A stretch of 16,777 nucleotides of DNA from JBNGDW01 sp049975325 (lineage in GTDB: Bacteria > Cloacimonadota > Cloacimonadia > JGIOTU-2 > JBNGDW01): assembly GCA_049975325.1 (NCBI GenBank), contig JBNGDW010000030.1, positions 1-16,777 on the forward strand, given 5' to 3'. A program made the translations under genes and the position numbers. Below are positions 1 through 6,269 of the stretch, in pieces; position 1 is the stretch's first letter, and the number at the start of each line of letters is the position of its first letter. The notes beneath the pieces were generated by a model that saw nothing but the letters and a program-made list of their open reading frames with translations, searched no databases and was not told where the DNA came from.

Positions 1-33
1 ATATAAAGATAGGGTAAGTTCCGTTAAAACAAA

Positions 34-423
34 ATGTTAAAAGATTTGATCTACAAAGAAGAATTTTATGAAATAAAACAGGCTTGCATTGAAGTACGAA
101 AAATTCTTGGAAATGGATTTTTGGAAAAGGTTTACGAAAATGCATTGAAGAAAGAACTTGAGAGGCAAGGGTTCAAAATAGAGCAACAAAAGGAAATTTT
201 AGTTTATTATAAAGATTTTGTTGTTGGCCAATACTTTGCAGATTTAATTGTGAATGAAAAGATAATTATAGAATTAAAATGTGCCACAGAAATTACTTCA
301 CTTCATAAAGCGCAACTACTAAATTATCTGAAAGCAGCTGGTTACAAATTAGGAATAATAATAAATTTTCCAAATGATAAAAAAGGCTTTGAAATAGAAA
401 GAGTACCAAATTTTAATCAATAA
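34..423 (+). CDS. GxxExxY family protein (PDDEXK-like fold)
   Basis: This 129-residue protein belongs to the GxxExxY family of small orphan proteins common in uncultivated bacteria. The signature is visible as G28-F-L-E31-K-V-Y34. A PDDEXK-nuclease-like core follows: D70, then E80-L-K82 at the end of a beta strand, and a Q94 helix (AQLLNYLK). The family is usually predicted to have a nuclease fold, but no cellular role is established. The ATG at 34 has no clear Shine-Dalgarno sequence, and the gene starts only 33 bases from the window edge. A TCCGCC/GGCGGA palindrome lies 44 bases after the stop. The broken relative at 2199-2695 keeps the same core. The family call is secure; the function is not. 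Confidence 0.85.
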   Translation: MLKDLIYKEEFYEIKQACIEVRKILGNGFLEKVYENALKKELERQGFKIEQQKEILVYYKDFVVGQYFADLIVNEKIIIELKCATEITSLHKAQLLNYLKAAGYKLGIIINFPNDKKGFEIERVPNFNQ

Positions 424-466
424 TATAGGAAAATTGACAACAAAAATTAACCAGCAGATTATTAGT

Positions 467-484
467 ATCCGCCGGCTGGCGGAT
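467..484. repeat. TCCGCC-N4-GGCGGA palindrome, copy 1
   Basis: A perfect 7-bp stem (ATCCGCC/GGCGGAT) with tetraloop GGCT lies downstream of the first GxxExxY gene and is followed by a T-rich stretch. It could act as a weak terminator, but it recurs at 3891, 8172, 8446 and 12466 in varied contexts, so an interspersed palindromic repeat is the better reading. Confidence 0.8.
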
Positions 485-648
485 TCTTTTGTTTCTAAAA
501 ATTGTAGATTACAACAAAAACATTCGTCAGATTTTGTTGTTTTTGTTGTTTGAAAAGAATTTATGAAAAATGTCTGTTCGTTTTGTTAGTTGCAAAAATC
601 AATATCAACTATTTGTTAGTTTTTGTTAGTTGCTAAAAATCACTTGGA
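485..648. repeat. T-rich intergenic stretch with TTGTTAGT repeats
   Basis: This gene-free stretch precedes the dehydrogenase. TTTTGTTAGTTGC occurs at 581-593 and 621-633, followed by AAAAATCA or TAAAAATCA, and a shorter ATTTGTTAGT lies at 611-620. A related TTTTGTTG pair is found at 532-550, with its inverse (CAACAAAAAC) at 512-521. They resemble degenerate short iterons like those flanking the other orphan genes in this window. No coding potential or convincing promoter was seen. The strong ribosome-binding site of the next gene (GGAGGG, 646-651) closes the stretch. Confidence 0.55.
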
Positions 649-654
649 GGGAAA

Positions 655-1662
655 ATGCTAAAAGCAGGTGTTATCGGTTATGGATATTGGGGACCGAATA
701 TTGTAAGGAATTTAAACGCTAATCCCAATATCGCTGTAAAAAAAGTATGTGATCTTTCTGATGACCGCTTGAAATTGGTCCATAGTTCATATCCTGATAT
801 AGAGACCACCCCAGTATCTGATGATGTATTGCTTGATACTCATCTGGATTTGGTTGCTATAGTAACTCCGGTTTTTACACATTATGAATTGGCGAAAAAG
901 GCATTACTGAACGGTAAACATATTTTTGTGGAAAAGCCTTTTACTTCAACTTCTGCTCAGGCTGAAGAGTTAATAGAGATTGCTGAAAAGAAAAATTTGA
1001 AAATTATTGTTGATCACACATTTTTGTTCACAGGCGCGGTGCGAAAAATGAAAGAATTAGTTGAAAACGGCATTCTGGGAAACCTGTACTATTATGATTC
1101 GGTGAGAGTGAATCTCGGTCTATTTCAGCATGATATAAATGTTATTTGGGATTTGGGTCCACATGATATTTCCATAATGGAGTATCTGATAGATAATTTA
1201 AAACCTCTTTCAGTAAATGCAGTAGGTGCTGAGCACTTCAACAGAGGGCTCGAAGATGTTGCATATTTAACGGTAAGGTATGAAAATAACTTCATTGCTC
1301 ACTTTCATCTTAACTGGCTCTCTCCTGTAAAAGTTCGCTATACTTTAGTAGCTGGTGACAAAAAGATGTTGGTTTGGAATGATATGCTGACTGACGAGAA
1401 AATAAAAGTTTATGATAAGGGTGTAAAAGTAGAAACTGCCGAGGGAGTATATAATTTGTTAGTTCAATACCGTTCTGGTGATATGTATTCTCCTACGATT
1501 TCAAATGTGGAAGCGCTAAAACTTGAGACTGAATATCTTGTAGATTATATTATGAACAATAAAAAAATTGATAATGATGGAATTGCAGGTTTAAATGTCG
1601 TAAGGATTTTAGAGGCAGCAGATGTTTCACTGAAAAACGGTGGAAGAGAAGTAAAAATTTAG
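655..1662 (+). CDS. Gfo/Idh/MocA family sugar dehydrogenase (WbpB-like role)
   Basis: This 335-residue NAD(P)-dependent oxidoreductase probably oxidises C3 of a nucleotide-linked sugar so that the downstream aminotransferase can act. The N-terminal Rossmann fold shows GYGYWG at 9-14. The family's EKP motif is E93-K94-P95, with K94 the expected catalytic lysine. The WDLGPHD stretch at 165-171 carries the expected catalytic histidine H170. Length is normal for the family. The start is supported by GGAGGG just upstream. It runs into the acetyltransferase gene (1670) with 7 bases between them, so the two are co-transcribed. The pairing with an acetyltransferase and a DegT aminotransferase matches the WbpB/D/E logic for acetamido-sugar synthesis. 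The GYGYWG-type sequence is not close to canonical WbpB, so the exact substrate is unknown. Confidence 0.85.
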   Translation: MLKAGVIGYGYWGPNIVRNLNANPNIAVKKVCDLSDDRLKLVHSSYPDIETTPVSDDVLLDTHLDLVAIVTPVFTHYELAKKALLNGKHIFVEKPFTSTSAQAEELIEIAEKKNLKIIVDHTFLFTGAVRKMKELVENGILGNLYYYDSVRVNLGLFQHDINVIWDLGPHDISIMEYLIDNLKPLSVNAVGAEHFNRGLEDVAYLTVRYENNFIAHFHLNWLSPVKVRYTLVAGDKKMLVWNDMLTDEKIKVYDKGVKVETAEGVYNLLVQYRSGDMYSPTISNVEALKLETEYLVDYIMNNKKIDNDGIAGLNVVRILEAADVSLKNGGREVKI

Positions 1663-1669
1663 GAGAAAG

Positions 1670-2158
1670 ATGAAGTTTTGTAATATTTCTGAAGATGTAA
1701 AACTTGGTAAAGATGTCAAAATATTTTCGTTTGTTAATCTTTATGGTTGTGAGATAGGGGATAATACCAAAATAGGAACATTTGTAGAAATTCAGAAAGG
1801 TGCAAAAATAGGGAAGAATTGTAAGATATCTTCCCACACTTTTATATGCGAAGGGGTTACAATAGAAGATAGGGTTTTTATTGGCCATGGTGTTGCTTTT
1901 ATTAATGATAAGTATCCACGAGCCTCTAATCCTGATGGGTCTCTCCAGACGGAAGAGGATTGGGTTTGCGTACCTACTTTAGTAAAAGAGGGCGCCTCGA
2001 TTGGTTCTGGTTCTACGATACTCTGTGGAGTTACTGTAGGCAAAAATGCGATAGTTGGTGCAGGTGCCGTTGTTACAAAAGATATTCCTGAAAATACAGT
2101 TGTTGCCGGTGTTCCTGCTAGAATACTTAGAAAGGTTGACACGAATAAGCACGAATGA
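1670..2158 (+). CDS. Left-handed beta-helix sugar N-acetyltransferase (WbpD-like)
   Basis: This 162-residue hexapeptide-repeat acetyltransferase is built of successive [IV]-G-x-x-x-x turns (IGDNTKIG, IGKNCKI, IGSGSTI, VGKNAIVG). It also has the loop FINDKYPRA found in WbpD/WlbB-type enzymes and the closing motif GVPAR. Such enzymes form trimers and move acetyl from acetyl-CoA to the amino group of a nucleotide sugar. Here the amino group would be made by the aminotransferase at 2757. The last residues (VDTNKHE) are odd: their codons coincide with the left repeat of the inserted GxxExxY module (2139-2156). The original C-terminus has therefore probably been replaced. The start has AGGAGA close upstream (1662-1667). 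Confidence 0.86.
   Translation: MKFCNISEDVKLGKDVKIFSFVNLYGCEIGDNTKIGTFVEIQKGAKIGKNCKISSHTFICEGVTIEDRVFIGHGVAFINDKYPRASNPDGSLQTEEDWVCVPTLVKEGASIGSGSTILCGVTVGKNAIVGAGAVVTKDIPENTVVAGVPARILRKVDTNKHE
2139..2156 (-). repeat. Left inverted flank repeat of GxxExxY module
   Basis: ACACGAATAAGCACGAAT contains two CACGAAT units in tandem. Its reverse complement matches 2731-2748 at about 14 of 18 positions, with opposite orientation on the two sides of the GxxExxY pseudogene. It forms the last codons of the acetyltransferase gene. Confidence 0.65.
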
Positions 2159-2198
2159 GGTCTAATTGCACAAATTTGATTATTTTGGATATGGGAAT

Positions 2199-2695
2199 AT
2201 GATTATCTACAAAAAAGAAAGTTACAAGATTATGGGAGCATGTTTTGCTGTGCATTCCGAACTAGGGTGTGGATTCTTGGAAAATGTTTACCCTGTGTAA
2301 TAACATTTATGTTACAAGGACTGTCTGAATTATAAAAGTTCCGTGAATAGTGAAAAATAAATATAAAAAATATTATCAATTTGTTGTAAACAAAGAAACT
2401 AGTATTACACAGGGTTAATCATGAAGCATTAGCTAAAGAGTTGACGATAAGGGAAATTCCATTCAAAAAAAGAAGCTAAACTCGACATAATTTATAGAAA
2501 TGAGTATTTATCTAAGAAATATTATGCAGATTTTATTTGTTATGATAAAATAATTTTAGAGCTTAAAGCATGCGAAAATATTTCTGATAATTATATTGCT
2601 CAGGTCGCAAATTATTTATCTGCTACAAATTTTAAACTCGGTATAATAATAAACTTTGGTTCTAAAAGTTTAACTTATAAAAGGATTGTGAAGTA
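2199..2695 (+). pseudogene. Broken GxxExxY family gene
   Basis: This second GxxExxY gene is clearly recognisable but disrupted twice. The N-terminal half reads from ATG 2199 (MIIYKKESYKIMGACFAV) through the signature GFLENVY. It is cut at about 2290 by a 124-base inverted-repeat element. The homology resumes at about 2419 with HEALAKEL. Removing 2291-2418 would give the family-like join VYHEALAKEL. A second lesion is a run of seven A (2465-2471) where six would keep frame; beyond it the sequence reads KKEAKLDIIYRNEY onward to the stop at 2693-2695. The nuclease-like core survives as YADFICYDKIILELK. A functional full-length product is not expected. It sits between the acetyltransferase and aminotransferase genes and is bracketed by inverted repeats, so it is likely a later insertion. 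Confidence 0.85.
2291..2414. mobile_element. MITE-like 124-bp inverted-repeat element
   Basis: The element has perfect 12-bp terminal inverted repeats: CCCTGTGTAATA at 2291-2302 and TATTACACAGGG at 2403-2414. It interrupts the GxxExxY pseudogene exactly at the signature tyrosine codon. Both ends are bordered by TTA (2288-2290 and 2415-2417), a possible 3-bp target duplication. The boundary is ambiguous, because removing the element plus one TTA does not exactly restore the frame. The interior is AT-rich with no ORF. It looks like a non-autonomous transposon end pair, and no transposase is encoded in the window. Confidence 0.68.
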
Positions 2696-2730
2696 ATTAC
2701 ATGGAGTGATTATTTGTAAAATTTGAGATA

Positions 2731-2748
2731 ATTCGTGTTAATTTGTGG
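2731..2748 (+). repeat. Right inverted flank repeat of GxxExxY module
   Basis: ATTCGTGTTAATTTGTGG is the inverted counterpart of 2139-2156. It runs directly into the GGGAGAG ribosome-binding site of the aminotransferase gene, so the module ends immediately before that gene's translation signals. Confidence 0.65.
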
Positions 2749-2756
2749 GAGAGATT

Positions 2757-3875
2757 ATGAAGGTAAATTTCTTAGACTTAAAAGCCCAGTATTTATCTAT
2801 TAAAGATGAAATCGATGAGGCCATTCAAAATGTTTTGCTTGATTCTGCTTTTACAGCAGGACCTTATGTAAAATCATTTGAAGAAAATTTTGCCAAAAGA
2901 CATAATGCTAAATACTGTGTGGGGGTTAATTCTGGCACAGCCGCACTTCATACTGCTTTAATGGCTTTGGGCATAAAAACAGGAGATGAGGTAATTGTCC
3001 CTACAAATACCTTTTTTGCTACACCGGAAGCTGTAAGCCTTACAGGAGCAAGACCTATTTTTGTAGATTGTGAGCCAACTTACTACAATATTGATGTTAA
3101 TCAAATAGAAAAATCAATTACAGATAAAACAAAAGCAATTATTGCAGTTAATTTGTATGGGCAACCCGCTCAACTTGATAAAGTGAAGAAAATTGCCGAT
3201 AAGAATGATTTACTTTTCGTTGAGGACTGTGCTCAATCTCATATTTCTGAACTGAATGGGAAATCAGTGGGTTCCTTTGGTATTTGTGGCTGTTTTAGCT
3301 TTTATTGTGGGAAAAATCTTGGTGCTTATGGGGAAGGTGGCGCAGTTATAACCAATAATGAAAATTTATATAAGAAAATGATGATGATTAGAGACCATGG
3401 CATGTCTCAAAAATATCATCATGAGATTATAGGGCACAATTACAGAATGGCTGGACTGCAAGGTGCTATCCTTGATGTAAAACTGAAATATTTGGATGAA
3501 TGGACAGAAACTCGCAGAAAAAATGCTGAATTATACAGACAGTATTTAAAAGATTGCAAAGAAATTATATTGCCAGAGGAAATGCCTGATGCTAAGCATG
3601 TTTATCATCTATTTGTAATTCGTGCAAAAAGGCGAGATGAGTTAATGAGTTTTCTAAAAGAAAATGAAATTTATACGGGAATGCATTATCCAATTCCCTG
3701 TCATCTACAGAATGCATATAAAAATTTGGGTTACAAAAAAGGTGATTTTCCTGTTAGTGAGAAATACGCAAATGAAATTCTTTCCCTTCCAATGTCTGAA
3801 CAATTAAAAGGGGAAGAGATTAGATATGTATGTGATAAAATCAAAGAATTCTACAGAAACGCAATTTTGAATTAA
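2757..3875 (+). CDS. DegT/DnrJ/EryC1 family PLP sugar aminotransferase (WbpE-like)
   Basis: This 372-residue aminotransferase transfers an amino group, usually from glutamate, to a keto nucleotide-sugar. The N-terminus MKVNFLDLKAQY is typical of the family. SGTAALH (59-65) binds the cofactor phosphate, and D157 in VEDCAQSH contacts the pyridine nitrogen. FSFYCGKNLGAYGEGG (180-195) carries the Schiff-base lysine K186. The ATG at 2757 was chosen over an in-frame GTG at 2745 because the GGGAGAG ribosome-binding site (2747-2753) lies between them and the homology starts at MKV. It should use the product of the dehydrogenase at 655 and feed the acetyltransferase at 1670. The exact sugar cannot be told from sequence. 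Confidence 0.9.
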   Translation: MKVNFLDLKAQYLSIKDEIDEAIQNVLLDSAFTAGPYVKSFEENFAKRHNAKYCVGVNSGTAALHTALMALGIKTGDEVIVPTNTFFATPEAVSLTGARPIFVDCEPTYYNIDVNQIEKSITDKTKAIIAVNLYGQPAQLDKVKKIADKNDLLFVEDCAQSHISELNGKSVGSFGICGCFSFYCGKNLGAYGEGGAVITNNENLYKKMMMIRDHGMSQKYHHEIIGHNYRMAGLQGAILDVKLKYLDEWTETRRKNAELYRQYLKDCKEIILPEEMPDAKHVYHLFVIRAKRRDELMSFLKENEIYTGMHYPIPCHLQNAYKNLGYKKGDFPVSEKYANEILSLPMSEQLKGEEIRYVCDKIKEFYRNAILN

Positions 3876-3890
3876 ACATTCAAAAACTTG

Positions 3891-3906
3891 TCCGCCCACA
3901 GGCGGA
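3891..3906. repeat. TCCGCC-N4-GGCGGA palindrome, copy 2
   Basis: A perfect 6-bp stem with loop CACA lies 15 bases after the aminotransferase stop. Only a short T stretch follows, so a terminator role is possible but weak. It is the same element as at 467. Confidence 0.75.
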
Positions 3907-3959
3907 TTTATCATTGATTTCGGCAGATGGTGACGTTTCGTATACCGAATGCGTATTTA

Positions 3960-4001
3960 GCAGAGGAGAATCGGAGCAGGGGGGGAAGGTGCAGAGGAGA
4001 A
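3960..4001 (+). repeat. Left purine-rich flank of four-helix-bundle module
   Basis: This G/A-rich stretch contains GCAGAGGAGAA twice (3960-3970 and 3991-4001) with GGAGCAGG between. The opposite-strand motifs CTGCTCC (4436-4442) and CCTCTGC (4457-4463) occur on the other side of the gene, making the two flanks inverted relatives. The second GAGGAGA copy also serves as the ribosome-binding site of the gene at 4002. Confidence 0.55.
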
Positions 4002-4394
4002 ATGGTGAAAGAGCCGATAAAAAGTCAATTTGAGTTAGATGTATACAAATTAGCACTTGATTCTGCAATGAGGATTTTTGAGATAACAAAGACCTTTCCA
4101 AAGGAAGAAAAGTATTCTTTAACCGACCAGATCAGACGTTCTTCTAGGTCGGTATGTTCTAACATTTCCGAAGCATGGAGAAAGAGACGATACCAAGCCG
4201 CATTTATTTGTAAACTAAATGATTCAGAATCTGAGGCGAGTGAGACACAGACATGGATCGAATTTTCGGTTAAATGTGGATATATCAGCACAGAAATCGG
4301 AACCGAATTATTTAAAACTTATGATAAAATTATTGGAAAGTTAGTAAATATGATTAAAAATCCTGATCCCTGGATGTTACCTATAAGAAAATGA
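4002..4394 (+). CDS. Four-helix-bundle protein (23S rRNA IVP / bAvd-like family)
   Basis: This 130-residue protein of the four-helix-bundle family includes proteins encoded in 23S rRNA intervening sequences and relatives of the Avd factor of diversity-generating retroelements. The family core is visible: FPKEEKYSLTDQIRRSSRSV (33-52), then SNISEAW, then EAxETQTWIEF and a C-terminal helix. ATG 4002 was preferred to an upstream in-frame GTG at 3927. GAGGAGA lies just before it, the homology begins near FELDVYKLAL, and the 25 upstream codons come from the purine-rich flank repeat. No reverse transcriptase or variable-repeat pair is nearby, so there is no evidence of a diversity-generating retroelement. 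It interrupts a sugar-gene cluster and is flanked by inverted repeats. Function unknown; family call firm. Confidence 0.87.
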   Translation: MVKEPIKSQFELDVYKLALDSAMRIFEITKTFPKEEKYSLTDQIRRSSRSVCSNISEAWRKRRYQAAFICKLNDSESEASETQTWIEFSVKCGYISTEIGTELFKTYDKIIGKLVNMIKNPDPWMLPIRK

Positions 4395-4551
4395 TTTTCT
4401 CCATTTCTCCATCTCTCCTCCGTATCAGTCCTCTTCTGCTCCTCAGCACCGCTGCGCCTCTGCTCAAACAAAAACCAGAAAATTGGTCTTTATAAACTAC
4501 ATTTCTCCCCATCTCAGAGTCTCCCCGTCTCATAGTCTCACATTCTCGCCT
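4395..4551 (-). repeat. Right pyrimidine-rich flank with 16-bp tandem units
   Basis: This non-coding C/T-rich stretch follows the four-helix-bundle gene. Its first part (4398-4464) carries TTTCTCCATTTCTCCATCTC and the inverse counterparts of the left flank. Its end holds three tandem 16-bp units: TCTCCCCATCTCAGAG (4504-4519), TCTCCCCGTCTCATAG (4520-4535) and a diverged third (4536-4551). The strong strand bias, purine-rich on the left and pyrimidine-rich on the right, shows that the flanks are inverted. Confidence 0.65.
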
Positions 4552-4574
4552 TACTCCCTACTTTCAGAGGAAAT

Positions 4575-5600
4575 ATGAACACAATAACCATTTTGGTAAC
4601 CGGAGCAGCGGGCTTTATCGGCTCTCATCTGTGTGAGGCCTTGCTTGGAATCAGGCAGCTGGACCATACCATCTCTTCAGATGAAGCTGGCTCACATATC
4701 AAGGTAATCGGACTTGATAATTTCTGTGATTTCTACAGCCCCGCAGTGAAATGGCAAAATATTCAGTCATGCCTTGCTAACAAAAGCTTTACCCTTGTTG
4801 AAGCTGATATACGAGATAAGAAAAAAATCCAAGAGCTGTTTTCTTCCTATAAGATAGATGTGGTGGTTCATCTTGCCGCTATGCCAGGAGTTCGGCTTTC
4901 AATTAAAAATCCAGAACTTTATACAGATGTCAATGTCAATGGTACGCTCACCTTATTAGAGGCATGCAAACAGTATGAGGTAACTAACTTTTTATTTGGT
5001 TCTTCCTCCTCTGTATATGGGAATAATCCCAAACTCCCTTTTTCTGAGTCGGATAGGGTTGATAATCCCATTTCACCCTATGCAGCTACGAAAAAAGCAG
5101 GGGAACTCCTTTCATATACCTATCATCATTTGTATAATATTTCAACGATTTGTCTTCGTTTTTTTACAGTGTATGGTCCTCGTCAGCGTCCAGACCTTGC
5201 CATTCATTTTTTTGCCCGCAGAATGCTTCAGGGCGAGCCTATTCCTCTGTTTGGTAATGGTAGCTCGGAACGAGATTATACATACATAGATGATATTGTC
5301 GCTGGGGTTCTGAGGGCAATCCATTTTGTTCAAACAGGCACTCATTATGAAATCTTTAATTTGGGGGAATCGCGGACTATCTCCCTGAATAAAATGGTAG
5401 AAACACTTGAGAAGACGCTTGCTACCAAAGCAAAGAAAAAGTCTGTCCCGATGCCACCAGGAGATGTAATACGCACTTATGCGGACATTGAAAAGAGTAA
5501 AAAACTTCTCGGATATAATCCCAATACCCCCTTTGAGGAGGGAATCCAAAAATTTGTTGACTGGCTAAAAAATAGCAGTCCAAATCCACCCATAAAATAA
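4575..5600 (+). CDS. NAD-dependent nucleotide-sugar epimerase (UDP-glucuronate/UDP-glucose 4-epimerase type)
   Basis: This 341-residue extended short-chain dehydrogenase probably inverts C4 of a UDP-sugar. The NAD site is GAAGFIG (10-16). SSSVYG (144-149) carries the catalytic serine, and Y169-x-x-x-K173 in SPYAATKKAGE is the catalytic pair. YGPRQRPD and RDYTYIDDIV are typical of the UDP-glucuronate 4-epimerase-like group. An unusual feature is a stretch of about 18 extra residues (roughly 24-42, rich in S/D/H) between the first helix and the second strand, where relatives go directly to the cofactor-binding VxGxDN segment. AGAGGAA supports the start. The gene is separated from the other sugar genes by the four-helix-bundle module. 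The donor sugar (GlcA, Glc or an acetamido sugar) is undecided. Confidence 0.85.
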   Translation: MNTITILVTGAAGFIGSHLCEALLGIRQLDHTISSDEAGSHIKVIGLDNFCDFYSPAVKWQNIQSCLANKSFTLVEADIRDKKKIQELFSSYKIDVVVHLAAMPGVRLSIKNPELYTDVNVNGTLTLLEACKQYEVTNFLFGSSSSVYGNNPKLPFSESDRVDNPISPYAATKKAGELLSYTYHHLYNISTICLRFFTVYGPRQRPDLAIHFFARRMLQGEPIPLFGNGSSERDYTYIDDIVAGVLRAIHFVQTGTHYEIFNLGESRTISLNKMVETLEKTLATKAKKKSVPMPPGDVIRTYADIEKSKKLLGYNPNTPFEEGIQKFVDWLKNSSPNPPIK

Positions 5601-5616
5601 ACTTAATAGCAATAAA

Positions 5617-5645
5617 TTGACATAAATGTAATTAAAACTTATTTT
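5617..5645 (+). promoter_or_regulatory. Sigma70-type promoter upstream of lemA
   Basis: TTGACA (5617-5622), a 17-base spacer and TATTTT (5640-5645) lie about 40 bases before the lemA start. The tRNA promoter at 10028 uses the same -10 sequence and spacing, which strengthens both calls. Confidence 0.6.
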
Positions 5646-5686
5646 GTTGTTATAAAATTTCGTTCTTGTTAGAACACGGAGGTAAA

Positions 5687-6241
5687 ATGAAGAAAGGCTG
5701 GATTATTTTAATCGCCATTATCGTTATAATTGTCCTTTACTTTGTTCTCTCGTATAACTCTTTTATTCGGTTACAGGTTGATATTGATAACAGCTGGGCA
5801 GAGGTAGAGAACCAATTAAAGCGTAGGTATGACCTTATTCCAAATTATGTTGAGACGGTAAAGGGTTATGCAGCACATGAGCAGGAAGTCTTTACCGAAG
5901 TGACAAAAGCCCGCGCCGGCGTAGGGCAGGCTCAGACTCGAGAGGATATGATAGAGGCTAATAATGAGTTAACGAATGCTCTCTCACGCCTTATGGTTGT
6001 TGTAGAGAGATATCCTGAATTAAAGGCAAACCAAAATTTTATCCGGCTTCAGGATGAGCTTGCTGGCACAGAAAATCGCCTTGCCACAGCCAGGCGAAGA
6101 TATAACGAAACTGTGCGAAATTATAATAGAAGAATACGAGTCTTTCCCAACAATATCATCGCCAATATATTTGGCTTTGAACCGGAAGTCTTCTTCGAAG
6201 CCGGAGAGGAAGCCCAGGAGGTTCCAGAGGTAGAATTTTAG
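5687..6241 (+). CDS. lemA: LemA family membrane-anchored protein
   Basis: This 184-residue LemA family protein has one N-terminal membrane anchor (about residues 4-22, WIILIAIIVIIVLYFVL). The long helical domain begins with the family hallmark NSWAEVENQLKRRYDLIPNY (35-54) and contains a further conserved segment ETVRNYNRRIRVFPNNIIA. The tail is acidic. LemA proteins are envelope-associated and of unclear biochemical role. The ATG at 5687, behind GGAGG (5680-5684), was preferred to an in-frame start at 5666, which would leave the ribosome-binding site inside the gene. It has its own promoter and lies 28 bases before lpxK, so the two may be co-transcribed. Confidence 0.92.
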   Translation: MKKGWIILIAIIVIIVLYFVLSYNSFIRLQVDIDNSWAEVENQLKRRYDLIPNYVETVKGYAAHEQEVFTEVTKARAGVGQAQTREDMIEANNELTNALSRLMVVVERYPELKANQNFIRLQDELAGTENRLATARRRYNETVRNYNRRIRVFPNNIIANIFGFEPEVFFEAGEEAQEVPEVEF

Positions 6242-6269
6242 CACCTGAATCTATAGGCTTCTTTCAGTT

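Noticed and set aside
434..462. Promoter starting at TTGACA 434
   Set aside because: No acceptable -10 at 16-18 bases, and the interval runs into the palindromic repeat.
1550..2142. Reverse-strand open frames of 112 and 116 codons over the acetyltransferase gene
   Set aside because: They lie antisense to well-supported family proteins, have no recognisable domains and no ribosome-binding sites.
3927..4001. Longer start of the four-helix-bundle gene at GTG 3927
   Set aside because: The 25 extra residues are translated flank repeat; ATG 4002 has a good ribosome-binding site and matches the family's N-terminus.
3960..4551. Diversity-generating retroelement, suggested by the Avd-like protein
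   Set aside because: No reverse transcriptase, no template/variable repeat pair with adenine-specific differences and no C-type lectin target in the window.
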